Assembly: GCA_001464935.1 (NCBI GenBank)
Contig: LNEL01000045.1
Span: forward strand, 1-64,000
Reading direction: 5' to 3'
Source: Gammaproteobacteria bacterium Ga0077536
Lineage (GTDB): Bacteria; Pseudomonadota; Gammaproteobacteria; Ga0077536
DNA: 64,000 nt
The notes under the pieces were generated by a model. The model was not told the origin of the DNA and did no database searches. It was given only the letters and a program-made list of their open reading frames with translations. The position numbers and the translations under genes are program-made. Below are positions 1 to 8,573 of this stretch, piece after piece; position 1 is the stretch's first letter, and every line of letters starts with the position of its first letter.

Positions 1-1
1 C

Positions 2-118
2 GAGCGCTGGACGCTCGAGCTCGAAATGCGGCTCTTCCACGATACTGCGCCGACCGACCTTCTGCGTTTCGTGGACCAGGACGACTACCTCGGCCTCGAA
101 CTGGCACGGTACTTCTGA
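2..118 (+). CDS. 3' end of an unidentified gene (partial)
   Basis: An open frame enters from the left edge and stops with TGA at 116-118, giving 38 residues that end in LELARYF. The segment is acidic and has coding-like codon use for this genome. It sits 74 nt upstream of the antiporter gene on the same strand. I do not recognise the family from this fragment. The short LEMRLFHD stretch faintly recalls DUF1249 proteins, but what follows does not match that family. Confidence 0.45.
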   Translation, partial: ERWTLELEMRLFHDTAPTDLLRFVDQDDYLGLELARYF

Positions 119-192
119 GCGACATCGATGCGCGCGTTCATCCGCCCCGAACACCTTCCGCGCGCCGGCGCCGCGCCTGAGACTGGCAAAAC

Positions 193-1983
193 ATGCACGC
201 CTCCCTGATCAATCTCATCATCCTGCTTGGCACGGCCGTGCTGTTCGTGCCGCTGACCAAGCGCCTGCACCTGAGCAGCATTACCGGCTACCTGCTCGGC
301 GGCGTGCTGATTGGACCGTGGGGTCTCGGCTGGATACCCGACAGTAAGGAAATCCTGGAAGTCGCTGAATTCGGAGTTGTTTTCCTGCTGTTTCTGATCG
401 GTCTCGAACTCCAGCCGCGGCGTATCTGGGAGCTGCGCTACGCAATCTTCGGCCTCGGCGGCGTGCAACTGCTGCTGACTGCAGCGGCGCTGACGGGCGT
501 TGGGCTCGCCTTCGAGCTGCCATTCCGGACCGCCCTGTTGATTGGTCTCGTACTCGCGTTCTCGAGCACCGCCGTGGCGCTGCAGCTCGCGGCTGAACGC
601 GGGCTCACCAGCACCGAAGCCGGCGTCAACGGCATCGCGGTACTGCTGTTGCAGGACATCGCCGTGATTCCGCTGCTCGCATTGCTGCCGCTGTTCGGCG
701 TGGCAGGGGAAGGCCTGCATCTCGATTTGCGCGACGCGGTGGTCGCGCTGACCCTGGTCGTGGCGATCGTGTTCCTGGGCCGGCCGGTGCTACGCCCGCT
801 GTTTCGTGTGATCGCAGAAACCCATTCCAGAGAGATATTTACGGCGTTTTCCTTATTCCTGGTCATCGGTGTGGCGCTGCTGTTGAACATGGTCGGCATG
901 TCGCTGGCGCTGGGCGCCTTCATCGGTGGCGTAGTGCTCGCGGAATCCGAGTACCGGCACGAGGTGGAGATCGACGTCGAGCCGTTCAAGGGGCTGCTGA
1001 TGGGGCTGTTCTTCATTGCCATCGGCATGTCGCTGGACTTTGCGCTGTGGCTGCAGACGCCGTGGATGGTGCTGGGTCTCGTCGCCGCGCTGCTGGCGGT
1101 GAAGTTCGCGGTGATGCTGGTGCTCGCGAAGTCGTTCGGCATGCATGGCCACCAGTCGTGGCTGATTGCGGCCTTGTTGTGCCAGGGCGGCGAATTCGGC
1201 TTCATCATCTTCGGCGAGGCGCTGCGCGAACAGCTGCTGCCGGCGGTGACGGTGAACCTGCTGATGGTCGTGATCGCCTCGTCGATGGTGTGCACACCGA
1301 TCGTGCTGCTCGTCGCCGAGCGGATCACCCGGCTGCGCCTGCGTGAGCGGCACGTGGTGCCGGAGCCGAGCGGGGCGGCGCCGGCGTCGAACCCCGTGAT
1401 CATCGCGGGTTTCGGGCGTTACGGGCAGGTCATCGACCGCGTGTTGGCGTCGAACCGGATTCAATCTACCGTGATCGACCACGATCCTGCCCAGATCGAG
1501 CTGCTACGGCGCTTCGGTCACCAGGTGCTGTATGGCGGCGCGACTCGCATCGACCTGCTGCGCGCCGCCGGCGCCGATCAGGCACGCCTGCTGATCGTCG
1601 CGCTCGACGACGCCGACGCCACCACCCGACTCGTCGACCTGGCCCGCAAGCACTTCCCGGCCCTGCAGTTGCTGGTACGCGTCCGCAACCGCACCCAGGC
1701 CTACGAAATGCTCGAGCGCGGCATCCAGGATTTCGAACGCGAAACCTTTCCTGCAGCTTTAAATACAGCCGTCAAAGCATTGTTAAAATTAGGGTTTGAT
1801 CGGCAGAAAGCGTCCGAGGCCGCACGCCTTTTCCACCGCCACGACGAAGAAACCCTGCGCGCGCTGCATCCGATCCATCGCGACCAGGAGAAGCTCATCA
1901 CCATGAGCGAACAGGCGCGGCTGGACCTCGAGCAACTGATGAGCGTGGAAACGGCGGAGCAGGGTGGCGAGCCGGCGAAATAG
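193..1983 (+). CDS. CPA2-family monovalent cation:proton antiporter (KefB/KefC-like)
   Basis: This 596-residue inner-membrane protein should exchange K+ or Na+ for protons. Residues 1 to about 385 are almost continuous hydrophobic segments (about 12 helices) typical of the Na+/H+ exchanger fold. From about residue 400 there is a cytosolic TrkA-N/RCK domain opening with the nucleotide-binding motif GFGRYGQ, followed by an acidic strand end (VIDHD). The length fits KefB/KefC (about 600 residues). No KefF or KefG ancillary gene is adjacent, so glutathione gating cannot be assumed. The ATG at 193 has only a weak Shine-Dalgarno sequence (GAGAC). Ion specificity cannot be read from the sequence. 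Confidence 0.9.
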   Translation: MHASLINLIILLGTAVLFVPLTKRLHLSSITGYLLGGVLIGPWGLGWIPDSKEILEVAEFGVVFLLFLIGLELQPRRIWELRYAIFGLGGVQLLLTAAALTGVGLAFELPFRTALLIGLVLAFSSTAVALQLAAERGLTSTEAGVNGIAVLLLQDIAVIPLLALLPLFGVAGEGLHLDLRDAVVALTLVVAIVFLGRPVLRPLFRVIAETHSREIFTAFSLFLVIGVALLLNMVGMSLALGAFIGGVVLAESEYRHEVEIDVEPFKGLLMGLFFIAIGMSLDFALWLQTPWMVLGLVAALLAVKFAVMLVLAKSFGMHGHQSWLIAALLCQGGEFGFIIFGEALREQLLPAVTVNLLMVVIASSMVCTPIVLLVAERITRLRLRERHVVPEPSGAAPASNPVIIAGFGRYGQVIDRVLASNRIQSTVIDHDPAQIELLRRFGHQVLYGGATRIDLLRAAGADQARLLIVALDDADATTRLVDLARKHFPALQLLVRVRNRTQAYEMLERGIQDFERETFPAALNTAVKALLKLGFDRQKASEAARLFHRHDEETLRALHPIHRDQEKLITMSEQARLDLEQLMSVETAEQGGEPAK

Positions 1984-2031
1984 CGCAAGGCATCACGGCA
2001 GCGGCAGGGTGATACTGGCGCAGCGGATCCA

Positions 2032-2123
2032 GGGTTCCACTGCGTTGCACCCGGGCTACCTGGTGGCACGATGGAGGTGGCGGATCCCGGATGAAGCGCA
2101 GCGTAATCCGGGATCTGGCGTTC
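2032..2123. repeat. Compound intergenic repeat, copy 1
   Basis: The gap 1984-2531 has no convincing gene and is filled by repeats. Copy 1 has a 40-nt box (2032-2071) that matches 2343-2382 at 35 of 40 positions. It is followed by a partly palindromic box (2083-2115, from GATCCCGG to CCGGGATC) and a GGCGTTC tail. The palindromic box recurs inverted at 2196-2229 and degenerate at 30791-30823. This looks like a REP/ERIC-style extragenic element; the family name is not known to me. Confidence 0.75.
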
Positions 2124-2195
2124 GCGTGGCGTTGAACCGCGGCAATCCGGACGACAGGTCACCCAGGTGACGGGGATGAGCGGATCTGCGCCCGC

Positions 2196-2229
2196 GATCC
2201 CGGATTACGCTGCGCTTCATCCGGGCTAC
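2196..2229. repeat. Inverted copy of the palindromic repeat box
   Basis: Bases 2196-2225 are the exact reverse complement of 2086-2115 (30 of 30). The two could pair into a long stem with an 80-nt loop in any transcript reading through from the antiporter gene. The core contains GGATTACGCTGCG. Confidence 0.85.
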
Positions 2230-2342
2230 GTGAGGGTGATGCCGCCGTTGTGTCGAAGCCTTAGCCGACGTTGCACCATGGCCACTTGGGCGATTCTTGA
2301 TAGGGGTGCCGGGATTGAGCGGCGTTTGCCCTCGGCGCGCCC

Positions 2343-2431
2343 GGGTTCCATTGCGTCGCACCCGGACCACCTGGAGGCACGACGTAGCCCGGGAGAAGCG
2401 CGCAGCGCGCATCCCGGGATCTTTGGCGTTC
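2343..2431. repeat. Compound intergenic repeat, copy 2
   Basis: This is a direct repeat of copy 1 about 310 nt further on: the 40-nt box (2343-2382), a diverged palindromic box (2388-2421) with CCCGGG ends, and the same GGCGTTC tail. The order of parts is conserved, so the whole unit of about 90 nt was duplicated or inserted twice. Confidence 0.7.
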
Positions 2432-2531
2432 CGCAGGTCGACGAGCGCCCGGATCGTGCAGACTTCGCAGCGCACGTCCGCCTTGTGTTCCCATGCGTGT
2501 CCGCCGACCAAACCAACCAGAGAGTTCCTGC

Positions 2532-3161
2532 ATGTCGCATGAAGACCAGACGAGCGGGGCAGCCATCGGGCTGGGCCCCCTGTTCACCAACAACCGCCGC
2601 TGGGCCGCGGAGAAACTCAAGCAGGACCCGCAGTTCTTCAGCCGGCTCGCGTCCCAGCAGGCGCCCGCCTACCTGTGGATCGGCTGCTCGGACAGCCGGG
2701 TGCCCGCCAATCAAATCGTCGGGCTCGCGCCGGGCGAGGTCTTCGTGCACCGCAACGTCGCGAACCTCGTGCTGCATTCGGACATGAACTGCCTGTCGGT
2801 GCTGCAGTACGCCGTCGAGGTGCTGCAGGTCCGGCACATCATCGTGTGCGGCCACTATGGCTGTGGCGGCGTGAGCACGGCCGTGCAGCCACGCTCGCGC
2901 GGCCTGATCTCGAACTGGCTGCGCCCGATACGCGAACTCGCGGAACTGCACGCATCGGCCCTCGACGGGCTCGACGGGACGGCGCGCGAGAACAGGCTGT
3001 GCGAGTTCAACGTGATCAGGCAGGTCCAGAACGTGGCGAACACCACGATCGTCCAGGACGCCTGGCACCACGGTCAGACCTTGTCCGTGCACGGCCTGTG
3101 TTACGGGGTGGAGGATGGCCTGTTGCGGGATCTCGGCGTGACAGTCGTCAGCGACGCCTGA
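2532..3161 (+). CDS. can: Beta-class carbonic anhydrase
   Basis: The enzyme interconverts CO2 and bicarbonate in the cytosol, supplying bicarbonate for carboxylases such as those of fatty-acid synthesis. The 209-residue protein has the beta-class zinc site in order: Cys52 and Asp54 in CSDSRVPAN, then His108 and Cys111 in HYGCGG. Length and motifs match the E. coli Can type. I place the start at the ATG at 2532, after an AGAG ribosome site, because upstream in-frame codons lie in the repeat region and lack homology-like sequence. No partner gene is coupled to it. Confidence 0.93.
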   Translation: MSHEDQTSGAAIGLGPLFTNNRRWAAEKLKQDPQFFSRLASQQAPAYLWIGCSDSRVPANQIVGLAPGEVFVHRNVANLVLHSDMNCLSVLQYAVEVLQVRHIIVCGHYGCGGVSTAVQPRSRGLISNWLRPIRELAELHASALDGLDGTARENRLCEFNVIRQVQNVANTTIVQDAWHHGQTLSVHGLCYGVEDGLLRDLGVTVVSDA

Positions 3162-3271
3162 GGAGACAGGGACAGGCCGCGAAGCAGATGTTGATGCGAA
3201 CGGTGGGTGTCCCCAAACGGGACTGATTCACGTGATTTAACATAATAAACATTATGCGCTCAAAAGGGCGT

Positions 3272-3757
3272 TCAATTCCCGGCGGCCTGGGCCAGCGGCA
3301 GTTCAGTTCTGGCAACCACTGGTTTCAATGCAAAGCTGGTCTGAATACTGCCGATGCCGGGAATCCGCGTGAGCTTGTCGGCCAGGAAGCGCTCGTAGCT
3401 TTCAAGGTCCGGCATCACCACGCGCAGCAGATAGTCCGAGTTGCCGGTCATCAGATAGCACTCCATGACTTCCGGAAACGAACTGACGTGCGCCTGGAAC
3501 ACATCGAGCGCGCCGACTTCCTGGCTGCGCAAGGACACGTTGATGAACGCGCTGATCGGCAGACCCACGGCCTTGGCGTCGACGATGCCGACATAACGCT
3601 TGAGGATGCCGGCTTCCTCGAGCGCCCGGACGCGACGCAGACAGGGCGAAGGCGACAGGCCGACACGTTCGGCGAGCTCGAGGTTCGTCAGGCGGCCGTC
3701 GTTCTGCAGGTGGTGCAGAATCCGGTAGTCGGTCCGGTCCAGCGTGAGATTTGGCAT
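3272..3757 (-). CDS. Lrp/AsnC-family transcriptional regulator
   Basis: A 161-residue DNA-binding protein. Residues about 4-60 form the AsnC helix-turn-helix (LDRTDYRILHHLQ, then LAERVGLSPSPCLRRV). The C-terminal RAM/effector domain contains the family-typical MTGNSDYLLRV around residue 100. The ATG at 3757 starts the protein at MPNLTLD, the usual N-terminus; an upstream ATG at 3790 would add 11 atypical residues. It is divergent from aceE with 131 nt between the starts, so it may control aceE or itself. That link is inference. Members of this family usually sense amino acids. Confidence 0.88.
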   Translation of the reverse strand: MPNLTLDRTDYRILHHLQNDGRLTNLELAERVGLSPSPCLRRVRALEEAGILKRYVGIVDAKAVGLPISAFINVSLRSQEVGALDVFQAHVSSFPEVMECYLMTGNSDYLLRVVMPDLESYERFLADKLTRIPGIGSIQTSFALKPVVARTELPLAQAAGN

Positions 3758-3888
3758 GAATGCCTCGGAATACCAAAAAAAAGGGCGCATAGATGCCCGG
3801 CAGGCGGGCTTTCAGGACGAATTAGACCATTAATTGCCCGCCCTCGTCCCTATACTTTCCGGCACCGCCAGCTGCCGGAAGCCCCCTG

Positions 3889-6570
3889 ATGAACGCGCCC
3901 CAGACCCTGCCCGAACAAATCGCCCAACTGCTGCTCGAGAAGCCCGACTGGGTCGACGCGCTGGACAATATTCACGCTGAATTCGGTGCCGTCGGCGTAC
4001 GCGAAGTCATCCGTTTCGTACAGGAGCGGGCGCTCGAGCTCGGCGTGCCGCTGAACGAGGCCGCGCTGAACACGCCCTACGTGAACACCATTCCGCCGCT
4101 CGAACAGCCGGCCTATCCGGGTGACCTCGCGCTCGAACGGCGCATCGAGAACATCATTCGGTGGAACGCGATGGCGATGGTGCTGCAGGCGGCGGACAGC
4201 GGTGAGGCCGTTGGCGGCCATATCGCGACCTACGCGTCGGCCGCCACCACGCTCGAGGTCGGCTTCAATCATTTCATGCGCGGTCGCGCCCCCGATTACG
4301 GCGGCGACCTGGTGATCCCGCAACCGCATGCGGCGCCCGGCGTCTACGCGCGGGCGTTCGTCGAAGGCCGCCTGGATGCTGCGCAGTTACGCAATTTCCG
4401 GCGTCAGCTGCAGCCCGGCGGCGGGCTCAGTTCCTACCCTCACCCCCGCCTGATGCCGGACTTCTGGCAGATTCCATGTGCCTCGATGGGCCTGTCGACG
4501 CCGTCCGCGATCTACCAGGCGCGGTTTGCGAAGTACCTCGAGAATCGTGGCCTGAAGCCGAAGAACGGCGGCCGCGTGTGGTGTTTCATCGGCGACGGCG
4601 AAGCGGACGAACCGGAGGTGCTCGGCACCGTCAGCATCGCGTCGCGCGAGCGGCTCGACAATCTGATCCTGGTCGTCAACTGCAACCTCCAGCGGCTCGA
4701 TGGCCCGGTGCGCGGCAACGGCAAGATCATCCAGGAACTCGAGCGTCGCTTTCGCGGGGCGGACTGGAACGTCATCAAGGTGATCTGGGGCGGCGGTTGG
4801 GACGCCCTCCTCGCACTCGATCATCACGGCGTGCTGCGTCGGCGCATGGAAGAAGCGGTCGACGGCGACTACCAGTACTACTCGGTGTTGCCGGGCGATC
4901 GGCAGCGCGAGCACTGGGTCGAGGACAACCCCGAACTCGCGCAGATGATGAACTCGCTGAGCGACGACGAAATCCGCTCGATCAAACGCGGTGGCCAGGA
5001 CGCGAAGAAGGTCTATGCCGCCTACGCGCGCGCGCTGCAGTCCGAGGGCAAGCCCACCGTGATCCTGGTGAAAACCGTGAAGGGCGACGGCATGGGCGGC
5101 GCGGTGCAGGGTCTGAACACCGTGCATCAGAAGAAGAACCTCAAGGCGGATGAGCGCATCCGCTGCGGCCGCGACTACGGTATTCCGCTCAGCGATGAGG
5201 CGCTGGCGGCCGCGACGTTCTATCGCCCGGCCGACGACAGCGACGAAGCGCGTTACCTGCGCGAGCGGCGTGCGGCACTGAACGGCTACCTGCCGCGGCG
5301 CGTCGTCGACTGCAAGCCGTTGCCGGCGCCGCCCGTCGCGCGGCTCGCCGAGTTCATCGAAGGCTCGGGCGGCCGGCCGGCATCGACGACGGCGGCGGCC
5401 GTGCGCCTGCTGACGCGTCTGCTGAAGGACCCCGAACTCGGGCGCTACATCGTGCCGATCGTGCCCGACGAAGCCCGCACCTTTGGCATGGATGCACTGT
5501 TCAAGGCCGCCGGCATCTATTCGCCTGAAGGTCAGCACTACACGCCGGTCGATGCGGGCACGTTGCTGCCGTACAAGGAAGCGGCCGACGGCCAGATCCT
5601 GCAGGAAGGCATCTGCGAGACGGGCGCGATGGCGTCGTTCCTGGCCGCCGGCACGGCCTACGCGATGCACGGCGTGCCGACGATTCCGTTCTATTTCTTT
5701 TACTCGATATTCGGCTTTCAGCGCGTCGGCGACATGATCTGGGCGTGCGGCGACAGCATGTGCCGCGGCTTCCTGATGGGCGGCACCGCCGGCCGCACGA
5801 CGCTCAATGGCGAAGGCCTGCAGCACCAGGACGGGCATTCGCAGGTGATCGCCCTGACGGTGCCGAATCTCGTCAGCTACGATCCTGCGTTCGCGTTCGA
5901 ACTCGCGCTGATCGTGCGTGACGGCATCCGCCGCATGTACGAGCAGCAGGAAGACGTCTTCTACTATCTGACCGTCTACAACGAGAACTACCCGATGCCG
6001 CCGATGCCCCCGGGTGTCGAAGAAGGCGTGCTGCGCGGACTCTACTGTTACCGCCGGGGAGAGGGCGTGACGCCCTCCTCGCCGACCATCAATCTGCTGG
6101 CGAGCGGCAGCATCATGCAGCAGGCACTCGCCGCGGCGAGCCTGCTCGAAGCGCGTGGACAGACGGTCAACGTGTGGAGCGTGACGAGCTTCGGCGAACT
6201 CTATCGCGACGCACTCGACTGCGAGCGCTGGAACCGGCTGCATCCGCTGGACGCGCCGCGTGTGCCGTTCATGCAGGCGGCTCTCGCCGCGGAGCCGGGC
6301 GTGTTCGTCGCCGTGTCCGACTACATGAAGGCGCTCGGCGACCTGCTGACGCGGTGGGTGCCGGGGCCCTTCGCGACGCTCGGCACCGACGGCTACGGTC
6401 TCAGCGAATCGCGCGCGGCCCTGCGTCGGCATTTCGAAATCGGACCGGCCGACATCGCGCTCGCGGCGCTGGATTTGCTGAAGCGTGAAGGCGCCATCGC
6501 ACCGGCGGACGTCGCCTCGTTCATCGAGGTCCACGGCATGGATCCGGAGGCACCCTCCCCCGCCCGCTGA
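3889..6570 (+). CDS. aceE: Pyruvate dehydrogenase E1 component, homodimeric type
   Basis: The enzyme decarboxylates pyruvate on thiamine diphosphate and passes the acetyl group to the lipoyl domains of E2. At 893 residues it matches E. coli AceE (887) along its length. The thiamine-diphosphate motif starts with GDGEADEPE at residue 235 and is followed by NCNLQRLDGPV, the AceE-type variant. Later segments such as GGTAGRTTLNGEGLQHQDGH are diagnostic of this family. A TATACT at 3851-3856 could be the -10 of its promoter, but I see no good -35. No aceF or lpd follows: the next gene, 55 nt on, is a molybdoenzyme. The rest of the complex must be encoded elsewhere. Confidence 0.96.
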   Translation: MNAPQTLPEQIAQLLLEKPDWVDALDNIHAEFGAVGVREVIRFVQERALELGVPLNEAALNTPYVNTIPPLEQPAYPGDLALERRIENIIRWNAMAMVLQAADSGEAVGGHIATYASAATTLEVGFNHFMRGRAPDYGGDLVIPQPHAAPGVYARAFVEGRLDAAQLRNFRRQLQPGGGLSSYPHPRLMPDFWQIPCASMGLSTPSAIYQARFAKYLENRGLKPKNGGRVWCFIGDGEADEPEVLGTVSIASRERLDNLILVVNCNLQRLDGPVRGNGKIIQELERRFRGADWNVIKVIWGGGWDALLALDHHGVLRRRMEEAVDGDYQYYSVLPGDRQREHWVEDNPELAQMMNSLSDDEIRSIKRGGQDAKKVYAAYARALQSEGKPTVILVKTVKGDGMGGAVQGLNTVHQKKNLKADERIRCGRDYGIPLSDEALAAATFYRPADDSDEARYLRERRAALNGYLPRRVVDCKPLPAPPVARLAEFIEGSGGRPASTTAAAVRLLTRLLKDPELGRYIVPIVPDEARTFGMDALFKAAGIYSPEGQHYTPVDAGTLLPYKEAADGQILQEGICETGAMASFLAAGTAYAMHGVPTIPFYFFYSIFGFQRVGDMIWACGDSMCRGFLMGGTAGRTTLNGEGLQHQDGHSQVIALTVPNLVSYDPAFAFELALIVRDGIRRMYEQQEDVFYYLTVYNENYPMPPMPPGVEEGVLRGLYCYRRGEGVTPSSPTINLLASGSIMQQALAAASLLEARGQTVNVWSVTSFGELYRDALDCERWNRLHPLDAPRVPFMQAALAAEPGVFVAVSDYMKALGDLLTRWVPGPFATLGTDGYGLSESRAALRRHFEIGPADIALAALDLLKREGAIAPADVASFIEVHGMDPEAPSPAR

Positions 6571-6625
6571 GCTTTCCCGACGGGCACTGCGCAGCGGCAC
6601 GCGCCGGTTCGCGTATCATGCCGGC

Positions 6626-7939
6626 ATGCAGCGGGATGACGTGACAGCAGTGGCGGGGAACGGTCTGCTCGACCGGCGACTGTTCCTGTCCGGCGCCCTG
6701 AAGTTCAGCGCGATCGTCGGACTTGCCAGCGCCGGGCGCGCTGCGGCCGACGTGCCCGATGAGCCCTGGATGCGCGAACCGGGCGCCGCATTCTCGAATT
6801 ACGGCGCGCCTTCGCCGCATGAAAAAGCCGTCGTGCGCTGGATTTCAGCAACGGCGGGCGCCCCGACCAACGGCGTATCCTGGTCGCCGCTGCACGAACT
6901 CGACGGCATCCTCACGCCGAGTGGCCTGCACTTCGAACGCCATCACAACGGCGTGCCGCAGATCGAGCCGGCGCAACACCGGCTGGTGATCAACGGCGAC
7001 GTCGAGCGCCCGCTCGAGTTCACCATCGACGCCCTGCTCCGCTATCCGCGCGTGTCGCGCCTGTGCGTGATCGAATGCGGCGGCAACAGCAACGCCGGTT
7101 GGTTGCAGAAGCCGATTCAAAACGCAGCCGGCTACTTTCACGGGCTCGTATCCTGCAGTGAATGGACCGGCGTGCCGCTGCGGCTGGTGCTCGCGGAGGC
7201 CGGCATCAAGCCTGCGGCCACCTGGCTCGTCGCCGAGGGTGCGGACGCCTTCGGCATGACGGTCAGCGTGCCGCTCGCCAAAGCACAGGACGACTGCCTG
7301 CTCGCGCTGTTCCAGAACGGCGAGCGCCTGCGTCCCGAGCAGGGCTATCCGTTGCGACTGCTCGTGCCGGGCTGGGAAGGCGTCGTCAATGTGAAATGGC
7401 TGCGCACGCTGACGTCAAGCGATCGGCCCGTGATGGCGCGCAATGAAACTGCGCGCTACACCGAACTGCAGCCCGACGGCAGCGCGCGCATGTTCACACA
7501 GGTCATGGACGTCAAATCCCTGCTGACGAAGCCGTCGGCCGGCATGCGCCTCGACGGTCCTGGCTTCTACGAACTCGGCGGGCTCGCGTGGAGCGGGCGC
7601 GGCCGCGTGACGCGCGTCGAAGTGTCGGCCGACGGCGGCGCGAGCTGGGCGGATGCCGCATTGAACGACCCGGTCCTTCCCCAGTGCTTCACGCGCTTTC
7701 GCGTGCCGTGGCACTGGGACGGCAAACCCTGCGTGTTGCAGAGCCGGGCCACGGATGAAACGGGCGCCGTGCAACCGACGCGCGCCGCACTGCTCGAGGC
7801 GCGTGGTCGCCACGGCTATTTTCACTACCATGCGATCGTCAGCTGGCAGGTCGATGCGGAGGGCGTGCTGACGCACACCTACGTCGATGCCGCAGACGCG
7901 CCCGCTGCGGCGACGGATCCCTTCGATGCGGATTGGTAA
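6626..7939 (+). CDS. Periplasmic SoxC/SorA-like sulfite oxidase-family molybdoenzyme
   Basis: This 437-residue protein of the sulfite oxidase family probably oxidises a reduced sulfur compound in the periplasm and hands electrons to the cytochrome encoded next. The N-terminus has a twin-arginine signal (DRRLFL at about residue 17, then a hydrophobic stretch ending AAA), expected for export of a folded molybdopterin protein. Cys151 in IECGGN is the likely Mo ligand, matching the CAGN motif of the family. A C-terminal Mo-co dimerisation domain follows (VEVSADGG). I chose the ATG at 6626 because it puts the Tat motif near the start. No other sox gene is nearby, so the substrate is uncertain. Confidence 0.85.
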   Translation: MQRDDVTAVAGNGLLDRRLFLSGALKFSAIVGLASAGRAAADVPDEPWMREPGAAFSNYGAPSPHEKAVVRWISATAGAPTNGVSWSPLHELDGILTPSGLHFERHHNGVPQIEPAQHRLVINGDVERPLEFTIDALLRYPRVSRLCVIECGGNSNAGWLQKPIQNAAGYFHGLVSCSEWTGVPLRLVLAEAGIKPAATWLVAEGADAFGMTVSVPLAKAQDDCLLALFQNGERLRPEQGYPLRLLVPGWEGVVNVKWLRTLTSSDRPVMARNETARYTELQPDGSARMFTQVMDVKSLLTKPSAGMRLDGPGFYELGGLAWSGRGRVTRVEVSADGGASWADAALNDPVLPQCFTRFRVPWHWDGKPCVLQSRATDETGAVQPTRAALLEARGRHGYFHYHAIVSWQVDAEGVLTHTYVDAADAPAAATDPFDADW

Positions 7940-8474
7940 AGCGCTCGCGGCGGCCGCCCTGTGCGCGACGCTCGCGCCGGCGGCTCCCGGCGACTCACCC
8001 GGGACACCGGCGCTCGGCACCACCCCCAACGCGCACACGCTCGCGACCCGTGACACGCTGGTGTTTCCCGACGGCCGCGGCCTGCCGCCCGGCAGTGGCA
8101 CGGTGGCGATGGGCCGCGATCTGTTCGCCCGGCAGTGCGTGGCCTGTCACGGCGAGGGCGGTCGCGGTGGGCCCGGCGGCGAGCTGGCCGGCGGGGATCC
8201 GGATCTGACGCGCGATCAACCGGACAAGACCATCGGCACTTACTGGCCCTATGCGACCACGCTGTTCGACTTCATTCGCCGCTCGATGCCGTTGAATGCG
8301 CCGTGGTCGCTGGACAACGATCACGTGTATGCGCTCGTGGCCTATCTGCTCGACGTGAACGGGATCGAGGTCCCGGCAGCCACGCTCGACGCAGCAAAGC
8401 TCGCCGCGGTGAAAATGCCTAACCGCGATGGCTTTCGCTGGGTGGATGTCACGCCGCCGGATCAGGCGGACTGA
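7926..8474 (+). CDS. Monoheme c-type cytochrome, partner of the SoxC-like enzyme
   Basis: A 182-residue exported protein with an N-terminal signal sequence (MRIGKALAAAALC...) and a single heme-attachment site, CVACH. A distal methionine ligand is plausible in RRSMPLNAPW. Its start overlaps the stop of the molybdoenzyme gene by 14 nt, so the two are translationally coupled and most likely form one electron-transfer unit. SoxD proteins are usually diheme and longer; with one heme this is closer to the SorB type or a short SoxD-like protein. Confidence 0.85.
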   Translation: MRIGKALAAAALCATLAPAAPGDSPGTPALGTTPNAHTLATRDTLVFPDGRGLPPGSGTVAMGRDLFARQCVACHGEGGRGGPGGELAGGDPDLTRDQPDKTIGTYWPYATTLFDFIRRSMPLNAPWSLDNDHVYALVAYLLDVNGIEVPAATLDAAKLAAVKMPNRDGFRWVDVTPPDQAD

Positions 8475-8529
8475 ACGGCTTCGATCGAAGCGAGCCGCAC
8501 GGTCATGCGAGGCCGGTCTGCAACGCCGC

Positions 8530-8562
8530 AAGCGGGGCGTCGTTTGACATGACGCCCCGCTT
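8530..8562. terminator. Hairpin between convergent genes (12-bp stem)
   Basis: AAGCGGGGCGTC (8530-8541) pairs perfectly with GACGCCCCGCTT (8551-8562) across a 9-nt loop. It lies between the convergent cytochrome gene and sigma-54 activator gene and could end transcription from both sides. Neither side has a strong U-run. Confidence 0.65.
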
Positions 8563-8573
8563 CGCGCGCCTGC

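Noticed and set aside
1984-2531. Insertion sequence
   Set aside because: The repeats resemble IS ends, but there is no transposase frame and no target-site duplication that I can see.
4387-6600. Long minus-strand open frame (737 codons) opposite aceE
   Set aside because: It is a product of GC-rich codon bias opposite a clearly identified gene; composition is Arg/His-rich and no domain is recognisable.
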